Source: DRPG01 sp964655065 (GTDB lineage: Bacteria > Myxococcota_A > UBA796 > GCA-2862545). Taken from it: 64,000 nt of DNA. How positions within the stretch are numbered: the first letter of the stretch is position 1; each line of letters starts with the position of its first letter. The position numbers and the translations under genes are program-made. The notes under the pieces were generated by a model. That model was not told where the DNA came from and did not search any database. It saw only the letters and a list, made by a program, of their open reading frames with translations. Below, piece by piece: positions 22,871-31,975 of the stretch. The DNA lies in contig CAZZLC010000032.1 in the NCBI GenBank assembly GCA_964655065.1, positions 16,273 through 80,272 of the forward strand. The letters are read 5' to 3'.

Positions 22871-24174
22871 TGGACCTCAAGCTCCAGGCGCTCCGCGACG
22901 CGATCGTGCGGACGCCGATCGCCAAGATCCACGGGCGGGTCACCAAGGTCGTGGGCCCCTTGCTGGAGGCCGAGCTCCCCGGTGCCGTGCTCGGTTCGAG
23001 GTGCACGGTGGGCGCGAACCGGCCGTGCGAGGTGGTGGGCTTTCGCGGCGAGCGGGCCCTCCTCGTGCCGCTCGAGTCGATGGTCGGAGTGGCCCACGGC
23101 GATCCGGTGGACGTCCGTGACGAAGCCCTGCTGTGCCCGGTGGGCGACGAGCTGCTGGGACGCGTGCTGGACGGGCTCGGGCGACCCAAGGATGGCCGGG
23201 GGCCCCTCGGCACACAGCGGCGGCGGCCGATCCAGGGGCGACCTCGGGATCCGCTACGGCGTGACCTCATCAGCGCGCCGCTGGCCACCGGGGTCCGGGT
23301 GATCGACGGCCTGCTCCCCGTGGCCCGAGGCCAGCGCCTCTCCATCACGGCGGGCTCGGGGGTCGGCAAGTCGACGCTGCTCGGGATGCTCGCGCGATGG
23401 GTCGAAGCGGACGTCGTCGTCGCCTGCCTCGTTGGCGAGCGGGGTCGTGAGGTCCGCGAGTTCCTCGAGCACAACCTCGGGGCGCAGGGGCAGGCCCACA
23501 CCGTGCTCGTGGTGTCCACCAGCGACGAGTCTCCCGCGCTCCAGATCAAGGCTCCGCAGACCGCGAGCGCCATCGCCGAGTACTTCCGGGACACGGGGCG
23601 CGACGTGCTCCTGCTCGTCGACTCGCTCACCCGGCTCGCCCTCGCCCAGCGCCAGGTCGGACTCGCCGCGGGAGAGCCGCCGGCCACCCGCGGGTTCACG
23701 CCATCGGTGTTCGCCTTGTTCCCACCCCTGCTCGAGCGTGCGGGGGCGGGTGAAGGTGGGGGCAGCGTGAGCGCCTTCTACACCGTGCTCGTGGAGGGCG
23801 ACGACGAGCACGATCCCATCGCAGACACGGTGCGGGGCATCGTGGACGGCCACATCGTGCTGTCGCGCTCGCTGGCGAGCCGGGGTCAGTATCCGGCGGT
23901 CGACGTGCTGAAGTCGCTGTCGCGTGTCGCCAGTCGGGTGAGCGATCCCCAGCACCGGATCAACGCAGCCCACTTCCGCCGCGTCCTCGCGACGTGGGAA
24001 GAGAACGAGGAGCTGGTGCGACTCGGAGCCTACAAGCGCGGCGCATCGGCCGAGGTCGACGAAGCGCTCGACCGGTACCCCGCGATGGTCCGCTTCCTGA
24101 TGCAGGACGAGAACGAACGCTGCGCCAAGGCCACCACGCTGGCCCAGCTGGACGCCCTGCTCTCCGACGGGTGA
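22870..24174 (+). CDS. fliI: Flagellum-specific ATPase FliI
   Basis: FliI is the type III export ATPase. The start at 22870 overlaps the fliH stop by one base and gives a 434-residue product, the family length. It has the P-loop GSGVGKST, the catalytic-glutamate region VGERGREVREF, the Walker B LLLVDSLTRLALAQR and the arginine-finger-side motif SRSLASRGQYPAVDVL, all as in FliI/SctN. It ends the operon: the next gene is convergent and no fliJ follows, which is unusual since fliJ commonly comes next. Confidence 0.96.
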   Translation: MDLKLQALRDAIVRTPIAKIHGRVTKVVGPLLEAELPGAVLGSRCTVGANRPCEVVGFRGERALLVPLESMVGVAHGDPVDVRDEALLCPVGDELLGRVLDGLGRPKDGRGPLGTQRRRPIQGRPRDPLRRDLISAPLATGVRVIDGLLPVARGQRLSITAGSGVGKSTLLGMLARWVEADVVVACLVGERGREVREFLEHNLGAQGQAHTVLVVSTSDESPALQIKAPQTASAIAEYFRDTGRDVLLLVDSLTRLALAQRQVGLAAGEPPATRGFTPSVFALFPPLLERAGAGEGGGSVSAFYTVLVEGDDEHDPIADTVRGIVDGHIVLSRSLASRGQYPAVDVLKSLSRVASRVSDPQHRINAAHFRRVLATWEENEELVRLGAYKRGASAEVDEALDRYPAMVRFLMQDENERCAKATTLAQLDALLSDG

Positions 24175-24183
24175 TCTGCGCCT

Positions 24184-25374
24184 TCAGAACCGGGTCTGAA
24201 GCTGGGTCCGTAGCCCGAGCGACGGGCGATCGGGCCCCGAGGTTCGCTGGTGGCGCGCGTTCAGGTCGACGTAGAGCTGGACAGTGTCGGAGAGCAGGTC
24301 GCCCTTCCAGCCGACGGAGAGCTCCTCCTCACGTTCGATCACCGGGAGGCCAGGCTCCACGTCGAGCGGGGCTTCGTCCGCCGGCGCAGCGAACACCGCG
24401 GCGATGTCGTCCCGCAGCGCAGCGAGGACATCGATGCGAGCGGCGCGAATGGCCAAGGTGTGTCGCCGCGCGATCCGCAGCGAGGTCTCGACGAGGCCCC
24501 CGACGAGCCCCCACACCGTGGTGTCCTCGCGGGTGGGAAGCGTGGCGGCGTAGCCCACCGCCGCCACCGAGAAGCCTTGCACCTTGAGGAGGGTCTCACC
24601 CGCGAGGCGAGTGGTGGCGTCCTGGCCAAAGGTGGGCTGGACGTCGTGCGACAGGCTGGCTCCGACGTGCACCCGGGCGTGACCTCCGGTGCGGTCGTCC
24701 CAGTGTCGCACGTCCATCGGCTCGGACGACCAGGCGGCATGCAGCACGAGCTCGGGATGGAGCTCGGCGAACGGGGCCCCGGGGTCGGAGAGGTCCGAGG
24801 GGCTGTCGATGGGCTGCGCGTAGAGCAGCGGAGCCGCGATGCCGTGGTTGCGACGTGCATTGCGACCGGTGAAGACCCCGAGCTGCAGCTCGAGCGGCTG
24901 ACCGCCGCGGTAGCCGTTGTGCAGCATCGCGCCGATCTGGCGCTCGTTGCCGAAGTAGGGGCTCACCACCGACCAGTCGACGAGCTGCAGATCCGCGAAC
25001 GAGTTGATGCGGTAGCGCGTGAACGGCGTCTTGTACTGCCCGACCCGCACCCGCCAGTCCCCCGCAATCCGGGGCTCGAGCCACAGGTCGAGCAGCTCGT
25101 TCGAGCGCGGCGCGAAGCTGAGCTGCACCGAGTAGCGCAGGGCACCGTCGACGAAGTCTCCCGACTGGAAGAGGCGGAACCGCCGGAGCCGGGCGCGGGT
25201 GGAGAGGTCGGCTTCGTCGCCCTCACCAGAGCGCGTCCCCTCGACGGTCCACTGGGTGACCAGCCGGATGCGCAGGGAATTGCCTCGGTCGTCCTCGATG
25301 ACGAACGGACCCACCTCGGGAGGTTTGGCGTGGGTGGGCTGGAGGCCGAGCACAGCGATCAGAGAGAAGACCAT
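24184..25374 (-). CDS. Porin of the phosphate-selective OprP/OprO type
   Basis: Outer-membrane barrel of 396 residues. The start at 25374 has AAGG upstream and yields a signal peptide (MVFSLIAVLGLQPTHA). The family signature is visible early: RARLRRFRLFQSGDFVDGAL followed by LWLEPRIAGDWRVRVGQYKTP, the pattern of OprP-like barrels (RRARL..G...Y....D..G, then GQ.K.P). Strands continue to a terminal phenylalanine (LQTRF), as required for barrel insertion. Substrate preference cannot be read from sequence. It converges on fliI. Confidence 0.8.
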   Translation of the reverse strand: MVFSLIAVLGLQPTHAKPPEVGPFVIEDDRGNSLRIRLVTQWTVEGTRSGEGDEADLSTRARLRRFRLFQSGDFVDGALRYSVQLSFAPRSNELLDLWLEPRIAGDWRVRVGQYKTPFTRYRINSFADLQLVDWSVVSPYFGNERQIGAMLHNGYRGGQPLELQLGVFTGRNARRNHGIAAPLLYAQPIDSPSDLSDPGAPFAELHPELVLHAAWSSEPMDVRHWDDRTGGHARVHVGASLSHDVQPTFGQDATTRLAGETLLKVQGFSVAAVGYAATLPTREDTTVWGLVGGLVETSLRIARRHTLAIRAARIDVLAALRDDIAAVFAAPADEAPLDVEPGLPVIEREEELSVGWKGDLLSDTVQLYVDLNARHQRTSGPDRPSLGLRTQLQTRF

Positions 25375-25391
25375 GCTCACCCTTGAACCCG

Positions 25392-26999
25392 CTACTCCCC
25401 GTCGCTCCACTCGAGGATACGGACCTCCACACGCCGATTCTTCTCCCAGGCCTCGCTGACGTCGCGTTCGTCGAGGGGCTTGCTCTCGCCGAAGCCCTGG
25501 CTGCTCAGCCGCTCGGCATCGATGCCGGAGTTGACGAGGTAAGCCTCCACCGTGGCCGCTCGCTCCGCCGACAAGCGCTGGTTGGCTTCGGCATCACCAC
25601 GGTTGTCCGTGTGACCCTCGATGGACACTTTCGCGATCTCGGGCACCTCCTTCAGGAGGCCCACGATCTCGTCGAGCAGCGGCAAGGATTCGCGAAGCAG
25701 CCGGGCGGACCCCGTCTGGAACTGGATCGTCTCCCGCAGCTCGATCTGTTCCTCGTCGACGACGATGCGCTCGCTCGACGGCTCGAGCGCGATCGCGATC
25801 TCGCGAGGGGGCCCATTCTCCACGTCGAGGGTGGCCGTGCCTGGCTCGTAGCCGGGGGCACGGGCCTCGAAGGTCCACGCCTCGGGGCGCAGGTCGAGCT
25901 TCTGCTCCCCGCCGCGGCGCGTCTCGGGGTCCTCCATCGACGGCGTGCGGTAGGCCACCGACGCTCGCTTCACGACCTTCCCCTTGGGACTCAGGACGCG
26001 GACCGTGACCTCGGTGGTCGGGTCGGGGCAGCCGTCGTCGTCCTCGAACTCGTCGAGGTCCTCGGCCTCCTCGGGGCACTTGTCGGCGTCGTCGGCGATC
26101 CCGTCGCCGTCGGTGTCGGTCACGGGCGGGGCCTCGGGGCTGGCGGGGCTCAGCGAGATCCCGGCGATGATGCGCAGGTCGGGCGAGCCCACGCCGGCGG
26201 TGAACCCCCGGCCGATGCCCCCGCGCACGGTCAGGGTGTCGGTCGGCCGCGCCCACCCGGAGAGCAGCCCCTCGAAGGGCGAGCCGGCGCGGTTCGCGAC
26301 CTCGGCCGAGTAGTACACGAGGCCTGCGAACTCGAGGGCGAGCCCCCCGTTGTCGGCGACGTCGAACGAGCCACCGAACCGGTACTCGAACGCATCGTCG
26401 AGGACGACGTTCTCGAGCTCCTCCTCGGGGTTGATCCGCGTGCCCACGTTGGCCGCGAGGCGGAGGCGATCGACGTCGATACTCCCGACGAGGGCTACCT
26501 GACCGGCGAGATCCGGGGCACCGAGCGCCGTGGACACGGTGGCGGTGGGCAGGAACAACCGCGCCTGCACGCCCAGGTCGACGGGCGCTTCGACCGGGGC
26601 CTCCTCGCCGAAGATGGTCACCCGGCCGTCGAGCCCGAGATCCCCGATGCCCGACTCCCCGTCGGTCACTGGCCCGTCGGTGTAGAGGTAGACGGGCACG
26701 TCGATCCCGACACGAACCGGCCCGATTCCCCAGCCTCCGAGTACGTTGCCCTGGAACACGTCGCGGACGATCGACGTCTCGTCGTCGCCGCTCCGGTAGA
26801 CCAGCGGGTCGCGGTGGTAGGACAACAGGAAGCGGCCCTGGGCGCCCTCGGCAGGCATGCGCGCGTCGTCGACCCACAGGGTGCGGCCCGCATCGATCGC
26901 GGGCCGAAACCGCTGGGCGTTGAGGTCGGGGACGGCTCCGCCCGCCACGGTCTGGGCGAGGGCCGCCGAACCAGAGAACCACAAAGCAAGCGTGATCAC
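25392..26999 (-). CDS. OmpA-family outer-membrane protein with calcium-type repeat
   Basis: A 535-residue protein. The GTG start at 26999 overlaps the upstream gene stop by 4 bases and yields a signal peptide ending AALAQ. An N-terminal barrel-like region (about 20-310) is followed by a thrombospondin type-3-like segment (DTDGDGIADDADKCPEE), a PEGA-like domain, and a C-terminal OmpA peptidoglycan-binding domain (about 415-535) with GHTDNRGDAEANQRLS and the end NRRVEVRI. This layout fits a barrel tethered to the cell wall, coupled to its neighbour, a larger calcium-repeat protein. Confidence 0.85.
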   Translation of the reverse strand: MITLALWFSGSAALAQTVAGGAVPDLNAQRFRPAIDAGRTLWVDDARMPAEGAQGRFLLSYHRDPLVYRSGDDETSIVRDVFQGNVLGGWGIGPVRVGIDVPVYLYTDGPVTDGESGIGDLGLDGRVTIFGEEAPVEAPVDLGVQARLFLPTATVSTALGAPDLAGQVALVGSIDVDRLRLAANVGTRINPEEELENVVLDDAFEYRFGGSFDVADNGGLALEFAGLVYYSAEVANRAGSPFEGLLSGWARPTDTLTVRGGIGRGFTAGVGSPDLRIIAGISLSPASPEAPPVTDTDGDGIADDADKCPEEAEDLDEFEDDDGCPDPTTEVTVRVLSPKGKVVKRASVAYRTPSMEDPETRRGGEQKLDLRPEAWTFEARAPGYEPGTATLDVENGPPREIAIALEPSSERIVVDEEQIELRETIQFQTGSARLLRESLPLLDEIVGLLKEVPEIAKVSIEGHTDNRGDAEANQRLSAERAATVEAYLVNSGIDAERLSSQGFGESKPLDERDVSEAWEKNRRVEVRILEWSDGE

Positions 27000-29704
27000 G
27001 AGCGCTCCCCCTGACGACGCACGAAGGCCAGACCAAAGACGGCAAGAAGGGTCCACCCCGCGATCGGTGAGCCCGTCGCCGAGCAACCAGCACAGGCGCC
27101 GCCGAGGTACTCCCCGGGCGGACCCGGCGGCGTGGGGTCGAGGACATCGTCAGCCGGGTCCCGCGGGTCGCGGCCCGCCTCGACCTCGCTGCCGTCCGGC
27201 TCGCCTCCGCCGTCGGTGTCGGCGAGGATCGGCGAGGTGCGGTGGACCGTCACCTCGTCGCCGTCGGACAGCCCGTCGCCGTCGGTGTCGGACGCCTGCG
27301 GATCCGTGCCCCGGAGCAGCTCGTCGCCGTCGGACAGCCCGTCGCCGTCGCTGTCGGAGGACGCGGGATCGGTGCCGAAGACAGCGTCCTCGGTGCCGTC
27401 ACGAACCCCGTCGCCGTCACTGTCGGGGTCGTTGGCATCGAGGCCGGCGTCGGCCTCCGCGAGGTCATCGAGGCCGTCACCGTCGGTGTCGACCCGGAGG
27501 GGGTCGGTGCCGCCCGTGACCTCGTCGCCGTCGTCGATCCCGTCGCCGTCGGTATCGACAGTGTTGGCCCGGGTCCGGGAGACCCGTGCCTCGATACCGT
27601 CGTCGAGCTGGTCGACGTCCGTGTCGGCCACCGTCTCGACGGTCATCAGGAGTGACTCCTCGGCGTTGGTCAGCCCGTCTTGATCCGGATCGGGCCCAGG
27701 CGCGGTGTCGGGATCGAGCGGGTTGGTCTGCGCGTCACGCTCCTCGCCGTCGATCACGCCGTCGCCATCGGTGTCGGGCACGAGCACCAGCGTGCCGAGC
27801 GCGACCTCGTGGCCATCGTCGAGCCCGTCTCCGTCGGTATCGGCGGCCAGCGGGTCCGAGCCGAGCACGACGACCTCGAAGCCGTCGTCGACACCGTCGT
27901 CGTCGGTGTCCCGGACCAGGGGATTGGTCGAGGTCAGCCGGACCTCCTCCCCGTCGGTGAGGCCATCGCCGTCGCTGTCGGGCTGCTGGGGCGAGGTGCG
28001 GTCGATCGCGGGCTCCCGACCATCATCGAGACCGTCCCCATCGGTGTCCCGCACCAGCGGCGAGCTGCCCTGGCCAACCTCGCCGCCGTCAGTGATGCCG
28101 TCGCCGTCGGTGTCGGCGGAGTTGGGGTCGGTCCGCAGCAGCCGCTCGGCCTCGTTCGAGATTCCGTCGCCGTCATCGTCGGGCAAGGGCTCGTCGTCGT
28201 CGGCAAGACCGGGGTGGGTGCCGCGGTCGACCTCGACGCTGTCCCACACCCCACCCCTGTCGGTGTCGACGTCGAGCGGATCGAGGAACCTCTCGAGCTC
28301 CTCACCGTCCTGCAGGCCGTCGCCATCGGTGTCGAAGGCGCGGGGGTTCGTGCCGAGAGCGAGCTCGACCCCGTCGACGAGTCCGTCACGATCGCCGTCG
28401 GCCTGCGTGGGATCGGAGAAGCCGAGCTCCACTCCGTCGTCGAGCCCGTCGCCGTCGGTGTCGGCTCGGCGCGGGTCGGTGCCGAACAGACGGACCTCGG
28501 CCCCGTCGTCGAGCCCGTCGCCGTCGGTGTCGGGGTCGAAGGGGTCGGTACCGAGGGAGGCCTCTGCGGCGCTGCCGAGCCCGTCACCGTCGCTGTCGAC
28601 CACCGCCGACGGCCCTACCTCGGGAGCGCAGGCATCTCCGACGAGATCGCCGTCGACGTCGAGCTGCAGTGGGTCGCTCACGGTTACGCAGCGATCTGTG
28701 TCGTCGGGGATGCCGTCCGCATCGCTGTCGGTGTCGCGAGCGTCGGGCGTGCCGTCGCAGTCGGAGTCGAAGGGCTCGCTACCGTCGAGCAGACCGTCAC
28801 CGTCGCTGTCGTCGACGAGCGCGTCGATGGCGCCGATCCCATCGGAATTGTAGGGGAAGGCCGGCATGCCGACCTCGGTGAGGTCGTCGACGCCATCACC
28901 GTCGGAGTCGGCCTCGTCGGGGTCGGTGCCCAGGGCGGCCTCGGTCTCGTCGGACAGCCCGTCACCGTCGGCGTCGGCATCGGCGACCGCGACTCGCACG
29001 TTGTCGAACACGAGGCCGCCGCTCTCTTCACCGGCGTCGAAGCTCGCGAGACCGTGCAGCCCGGGGGGCAGCGGCGAGGTGTCGGTGTAGCTGAGCACGA
29101 CGTCGTCGCCGATACCGAGCCCGTCTCCTCCGGTGTCGACCCGACAGGTCACCACCGCCACGTCGGCGGACACGGTGATCACGGTCAGTCCGACCTGCAC
29201 CGTGCGACCGGGCGGAAACGCGAAGCCGAGCCGCTGTTCGACCACGTAGTCGTCGGTGCAGGCGGCGTCGGTGTCGACGCGGAGCAGCCGCACGCCGGGC
29301 AGAACGTCACGACCGCCCGGGTCGCAGGAGGGCAGTCGGTGTCCCGTCGCGCCACAGACGTAGTGATGCCCGGCGTCAGAATAGCGAACGACCAGGCCCG
29401 CGAAGTCGTCGTCGGTCGTGGTGACGTCGCTGAACACCGAGACGTCGGCGTTGCTCGGGTGTCCGGTGAGCAGGAAGTTCGCGTAGCTGCTCGCAGGCTC
29501 GCCGAACGCACCGGTACCCGTGTCGGTCAGCGGGGAGACGCCTCGGTTCAGCGCGGTGGTCCACGCATCACCGCTCCAGGCGGCCTGCCAGCCATACGCG
29601 CCGGCGGGGGCGCCGAAGCTCACTTCGTTGCTACAGTCGAAATTCTCGGTGAACTCTTGCGCACCGGCCTCGAGCGAGGTGAATGCGGTCAGCAACCAGA
29701 CCAT
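26996..29704 (-). CDS. Large thrombospondin type-3 repeat protein with MYXO-CTERM-like tail
   Basis: A secreted protein of 902 residues. The start at 29704 has AGGAGG 8 bases upstream and gives a signal peptide (MVWLLTAFTSLEAGA). Residues 20-245 form a beta-rich lectin-like domain. From about 245 to 860 there are roughly 25 acidic repeats of the DTDGDGLDDG type, which bind calcium in thrombospondin-3 folds. The C terminus has a Cys pair (GGACAGCS), a hydrophobic stretch and RR, a MYXO-CTERM-like anchor. Translationally coupled to the OmpA gene (GTGA). Confidence 0.87.
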   Translation of the reverse strand: MVWLLTAFTSLEAGAQEFTENFDCSNEVSFGAPAGAYGWQAAWSGDAWTTALNRGVSPLTDTGTGAFGEPASSYANFLLTGHPSNADVSVFSDVTTTDDDFAGLVVRYSDAGHHYVCGATGHRLPSCDPGGRDVLPGVRLLRVDTDAACTDDYVVEQRLGFAFPPGRTVQVGLTVITVSADVAVVTCRVDTGGDGLGIGDDVVLSYTDTSPLPPGLHGLASFDAGEESGGLVFDNVRVAVADADADGDGLSDETEAALGTDPDEADSDGDGVDDLTEVGMPAFPYNSDGIGAIDALVDDSDGDGLLDGSEPFDSDCDGTPDARDTDSDADGIPDDTDRCVTVSDPLQLDVDGDLVGDACAPEVGPSAVVDSDGDGLGSAAEASLGTDPFDPDTDGDGLDDGAEVRLFGTDPRRADTDGDGLDDGVELGFSDPTQADGDRDGLVDGVELALGTNPRAFDTDGDGLQDGEELERFLDPLDVDTDRGGVWDSVEVDRGTHPGLADDDEPLPDDDGDGISNEAERLLRTDPNSADTDGDGITDGGEVGQGSSPLVRDTDGDGLDDGREPAIDRTSPQQPDSDGDGLTDGEEVRLTSTNPLVRDTDDDGVDDGFEVVVLGSDPLAADTDGDGLDDGHEVALGTLVLVPDTDGDGVIDGEERDAQTNPLDPDTAPGPDPDQDGLTNAEESLLMTVETVADTDVDQLDDGIEARVSRTRANTVDTDGDGIDDGDEVTGGTDPLRVDTDGDGLDDLAEADAGLDANDPDSDGDGVRDGTEDAVFGTDPASSDSDGDGLSDGDELLRGTDPQASDTDGDGLSDGDEVTVHRTSPILADTDGGGEPDGSEVEAGRDPRDPADDVLDPTPPGPPGEYLGGACAGCSATGSPIAGWTLLAVFGLAFVRRQGERS

Positions 29705-29872
29705 CGACCGAACCTCCTGGCCCGGCCGGGCTATCGCCCCTTGACCGGATCGTCCACGCCGCCGGGCGAAACCTGTCCGCCACCCGCTGCGAAGGGCATC
29801 CCACGACCGTCTGCCATCCACGCGGGCCCGCCGTCGGGTATGTCTGACCGGCCCACCACCCCTGGAGGAACG

Positions 29873-30688
29873 GTGCTCGCCTTCGTCCTGACCGCCATCG
29901 CGATGGCGCAGGCCCCCGCCCCACCCGCCGCGGTGATTCCCGCTAAAGACGACGACGTCGAGGTCGAAGTCGAGAAGCCGCGGACGAACCTGAGCGCGGA
30001 GCTCGGCTTCACCTACGTGAGCGGCAACGCCGTGGTCCTGGCGCTCAACGGCGGCCTGCGGTTCTCCCATCGTTGGAGGCGCAACCGCTTCCAGCTGCCC
30101 GCGACGCTCAACATCGGCCAGTCCATCGCCGACACCGACGGTAGCGGCACCCTCGACGAGGAGGAGCGCGCAGTGGGCCTCACGGAGAACGCCCGCCGCG
30201 TCATCGTCGAGCCCCGCTACGATCGCTTCTTCAGCGACAAGGACAGCCTCTATGTCGTCATCGGCGTCCTGCACGACCCGTTCATCGGGTACGATCTGCG
30301 TCCTCACCAGGCGATCGGCTACTCCCGCCTCCTCGTCGACGACGACGACACCGAGGTCCGGGTCGAAGCAGGCTTCGACTATGCCCAGGAGTTCTACGTC
30401 GAAGGCCAGGACCCCAGGTTCCAGACGGTGTTCGCCGCCCACGTCCAGGGACTCTTCAAGCAGAACTTCAACGAGAACGTCAGCTTCACGGACACCATCG
30501 AGGTGTTCGAGAACCTGCTCGATCCTCGGGACCTCCGGCTCGTCAACACCGCGACCCTGAACTCGACGTTGAACTCGAAGCTCTCGATCAAGCTGTCGCA
30601 TCAGCTGCTGTTCGACAACGTGCCGGTCGAGGGCTTCCGCAAGACGGATCAGACGTCGATGGTCACCCTGGTCGCCTCACTGCTCTGA
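29873..30688 (+). CDS. DUF481/YdiY-type outer-membrane protein
   Basis: A 271-residue protein started at GTG 29873 behind GGAGG, giving a signal peptide (MLAFVLTAIAMAQA). The mature part opens with the DUF481 pattern LSAELGFTYVSGNA (G-x-x-x-x-x-G-N), continues with alternating barrel strands and ends with the family's closing region (LNSTLNSKLSIKLSHQLLFD, then TDQTSMVTLVASLL). DUF481 barrels are outer-membrane proteins of unclear job. Transcribed divergently from the calcium-repeat gene. Confidence 0.78.
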   Translation: MLAFVLTAIAMAQAPAPPAAVIPAKDDDVEVEVEKPRTNLSAELGFTYVSGNAVVLALNGGLRFSHRWRRNRFQLPATLNIGQSIADTDGSGTLDEEERAVGLTENARRVIVEPRYDRFFSDKDSLYVVIGVLHDPFIGYDLRPHQAIGYSRLLVDDDDTEVRVEAGFDYAQEFYVEGQDPRFQTVFAAHVQGLFKQNFNENVSFTDTIEVFENLLDPRDLRLVNTATLNSTLNSKLSIKLSHQLLFDNVPVEGFRKTDQTSMVTLVASLL

Positions 30689-30693
30689 GCCGC

Positions 30694-31914
30694 TCACACC
30701 ACCGCGATGGCCGACCACAGCGCCTCTCGGGTGCGGAAGGCCCAGGCCAGGGCTTCCATGTACGCCTGTTGGATGCTCCGGTCGTCGAGGCCCTCGAACC
30801 CGAGCTGGTCCCACTGGGCGTGTTCGTGGGCGAGCACGCACGACAGGGCCTGTCCGATGGACCCCTCGCGGTCGGTGAGCGCGGCCTTGATGTCGGAGGT
30901 CAGCGGTAGCACGTCGACGATCTCGCCCAGCGGACGATCGAGCACCGCGTCCAGCATGGAGAACAAGCCGCTGATGTAGTAGGCATCGGAGCGATCGTGA
31001 CCCGTGATCTGGGCCAGCCGCTCGCACATCTTGGCGCGGATCGCGGCCGCCGTGACCACCTCGATCGGCGCATCGCCCACGTCGGCGAGCACGATCAGGC
31101 TCACCCAGGTGCGCGTGAACCGGAGTCCGAGCAGGGCGATCGCCTGCTGCACGGAGTGAACCTCGCGAGGCAGGTGGTAGTACGCCGAGTTGATGATCCG
31201 GAGGATGCGGTAGGAGAGCCCCACGTCAGACGAGATGATCCGCTCGATCTCCTCGAGCTTCACGTTGGGGTCGTAGACACGCGCCACCAGATTGAGCAGC
31301 GTCTTGCGCGAGGGAGGAAGCGCGTTGCGCTGCAGGTTCGCGGGCCGAGCGAGGAAGTAGCCCTGGAACAGGGTGCACCCGAGCGCCTTGCAGGCGTCGA
31401 ACTCCTCTCGGGTCTCGATCTTCTCCGCGATGATCTCGACGTTCCAGGGACGGAGTCGCGTGATGGCGTCTTTCACGCCGTCGACACCAATCTCCATGAC
31501 GTCGAGTTTCACGTACGTCGCGTAGGGAAGCAGCTTCTCGACACCATCGCGGAACACGAAGTCGTCGAGGGCGAAGGTGTAGCCCTGATCGGCAAGCTCG
31601 CGAACGAGGCTCGCGAGCTGATCGTCGATCTCGATGTCCTCCAGCAGCTCGAGCACCACTCGCTTGGGGGGCAACGAGATCAGCCGGTGGTTGGTCAGCA
31701 GTCCGCGGGTCACGTTGATGAACGCGCGGGCATGTCCGCAGACCTCGTCCAGGCCCATGTCCACCAGCGCCCCGACCACCACGCGCGCCGTGGCGTGGTC
31801 ACCGTCGGTGAAGTTCGCCCGCGTTTGGTTGGGCCGCCTGTACAGCAGCTCGTAGCCAACCGCCTCGAGCGACGCGTCGAAGATCGGTTGGCGCGCGAAG
31901 ACCACGGGCTCCAT
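30694..31914 (-). CDS. EAL-HDOD signalling protein (YuxH-like)
   Basis: A cytoplasmic protein of 406 residues. The N-terminal half (about 1-205) is an EAL-type domain beginning ARQPIFDASLEAVGYELLYR; the EAL triad is replaced by ELL and few metal ligands remain, so c-di-GMP hydrolysis is unlikely. The C-terminal half is an HDOD domain (ERIISSDVGLSYRILRIINS, then AIALLGLRFTRTW), a degenerate HD fold. EAL-HDOD proteins are regulatory in motility and c-di-GMP circuits. Start with AGGAG upstream. Confidence 0.9.
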   Translation of the reverse strand: MEPVVFARQPIFDASLEAVGYELLYRRPNQTRANFTDGDHATARVVVGALVDMGLDEVCGHARAFINVTRGLLTNHRLISLPPKRVVLELLEDIEIDDQLASLVRELADQGYTFALDDFVFRDGVEKLLPYATYVKLDVMEIGVDGVKDAITRLRPWNVEIIAEKIETREEFDACKALGCTLFQGYFLARPANLQRNALPPSRKTLLNLVARVYDPNVKLEEIERIISSDVGLSYRILRIINSAYYHLPREVHSVQQAIALLGLRFTRTWVSLIVLADVGDAPIEVVTAAAIRAKMCERLAQITGHDRSDAYYISGLFSMLDAVLDRPLGEIVDVLPLTSDIKAALTDREGSIGQALSCVLAHEHAQWDQLGFEGLDDRSIQQAYMEALAWAFRTREALWSAIAVV

Positions 31915-31975
31915 GAAACGCTCCTCGCCACATCTTCGGAACGGCGAGGCCGCAGATTGAGGGCCGCCTGGCGGT

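Noticed and set aside
27240..28990. Regularly spaced short DNA repeats that look array-like
   Set aside because: They encode the aspartate-rich calcium repeats of the large minus-strand protein and keep codon phase. Spacers are not unique sequences of constant length, so this is not a CRISPR array.
27680..29872. Very long plus-strand frame continuous with the DUF481 gene
   Set aside because: It is antisense to the calcium-repeat gene and arises from the low stop frequency of GTC-GCC-type repeats. The signal peptide and GGAGG site place the real start at 29873.
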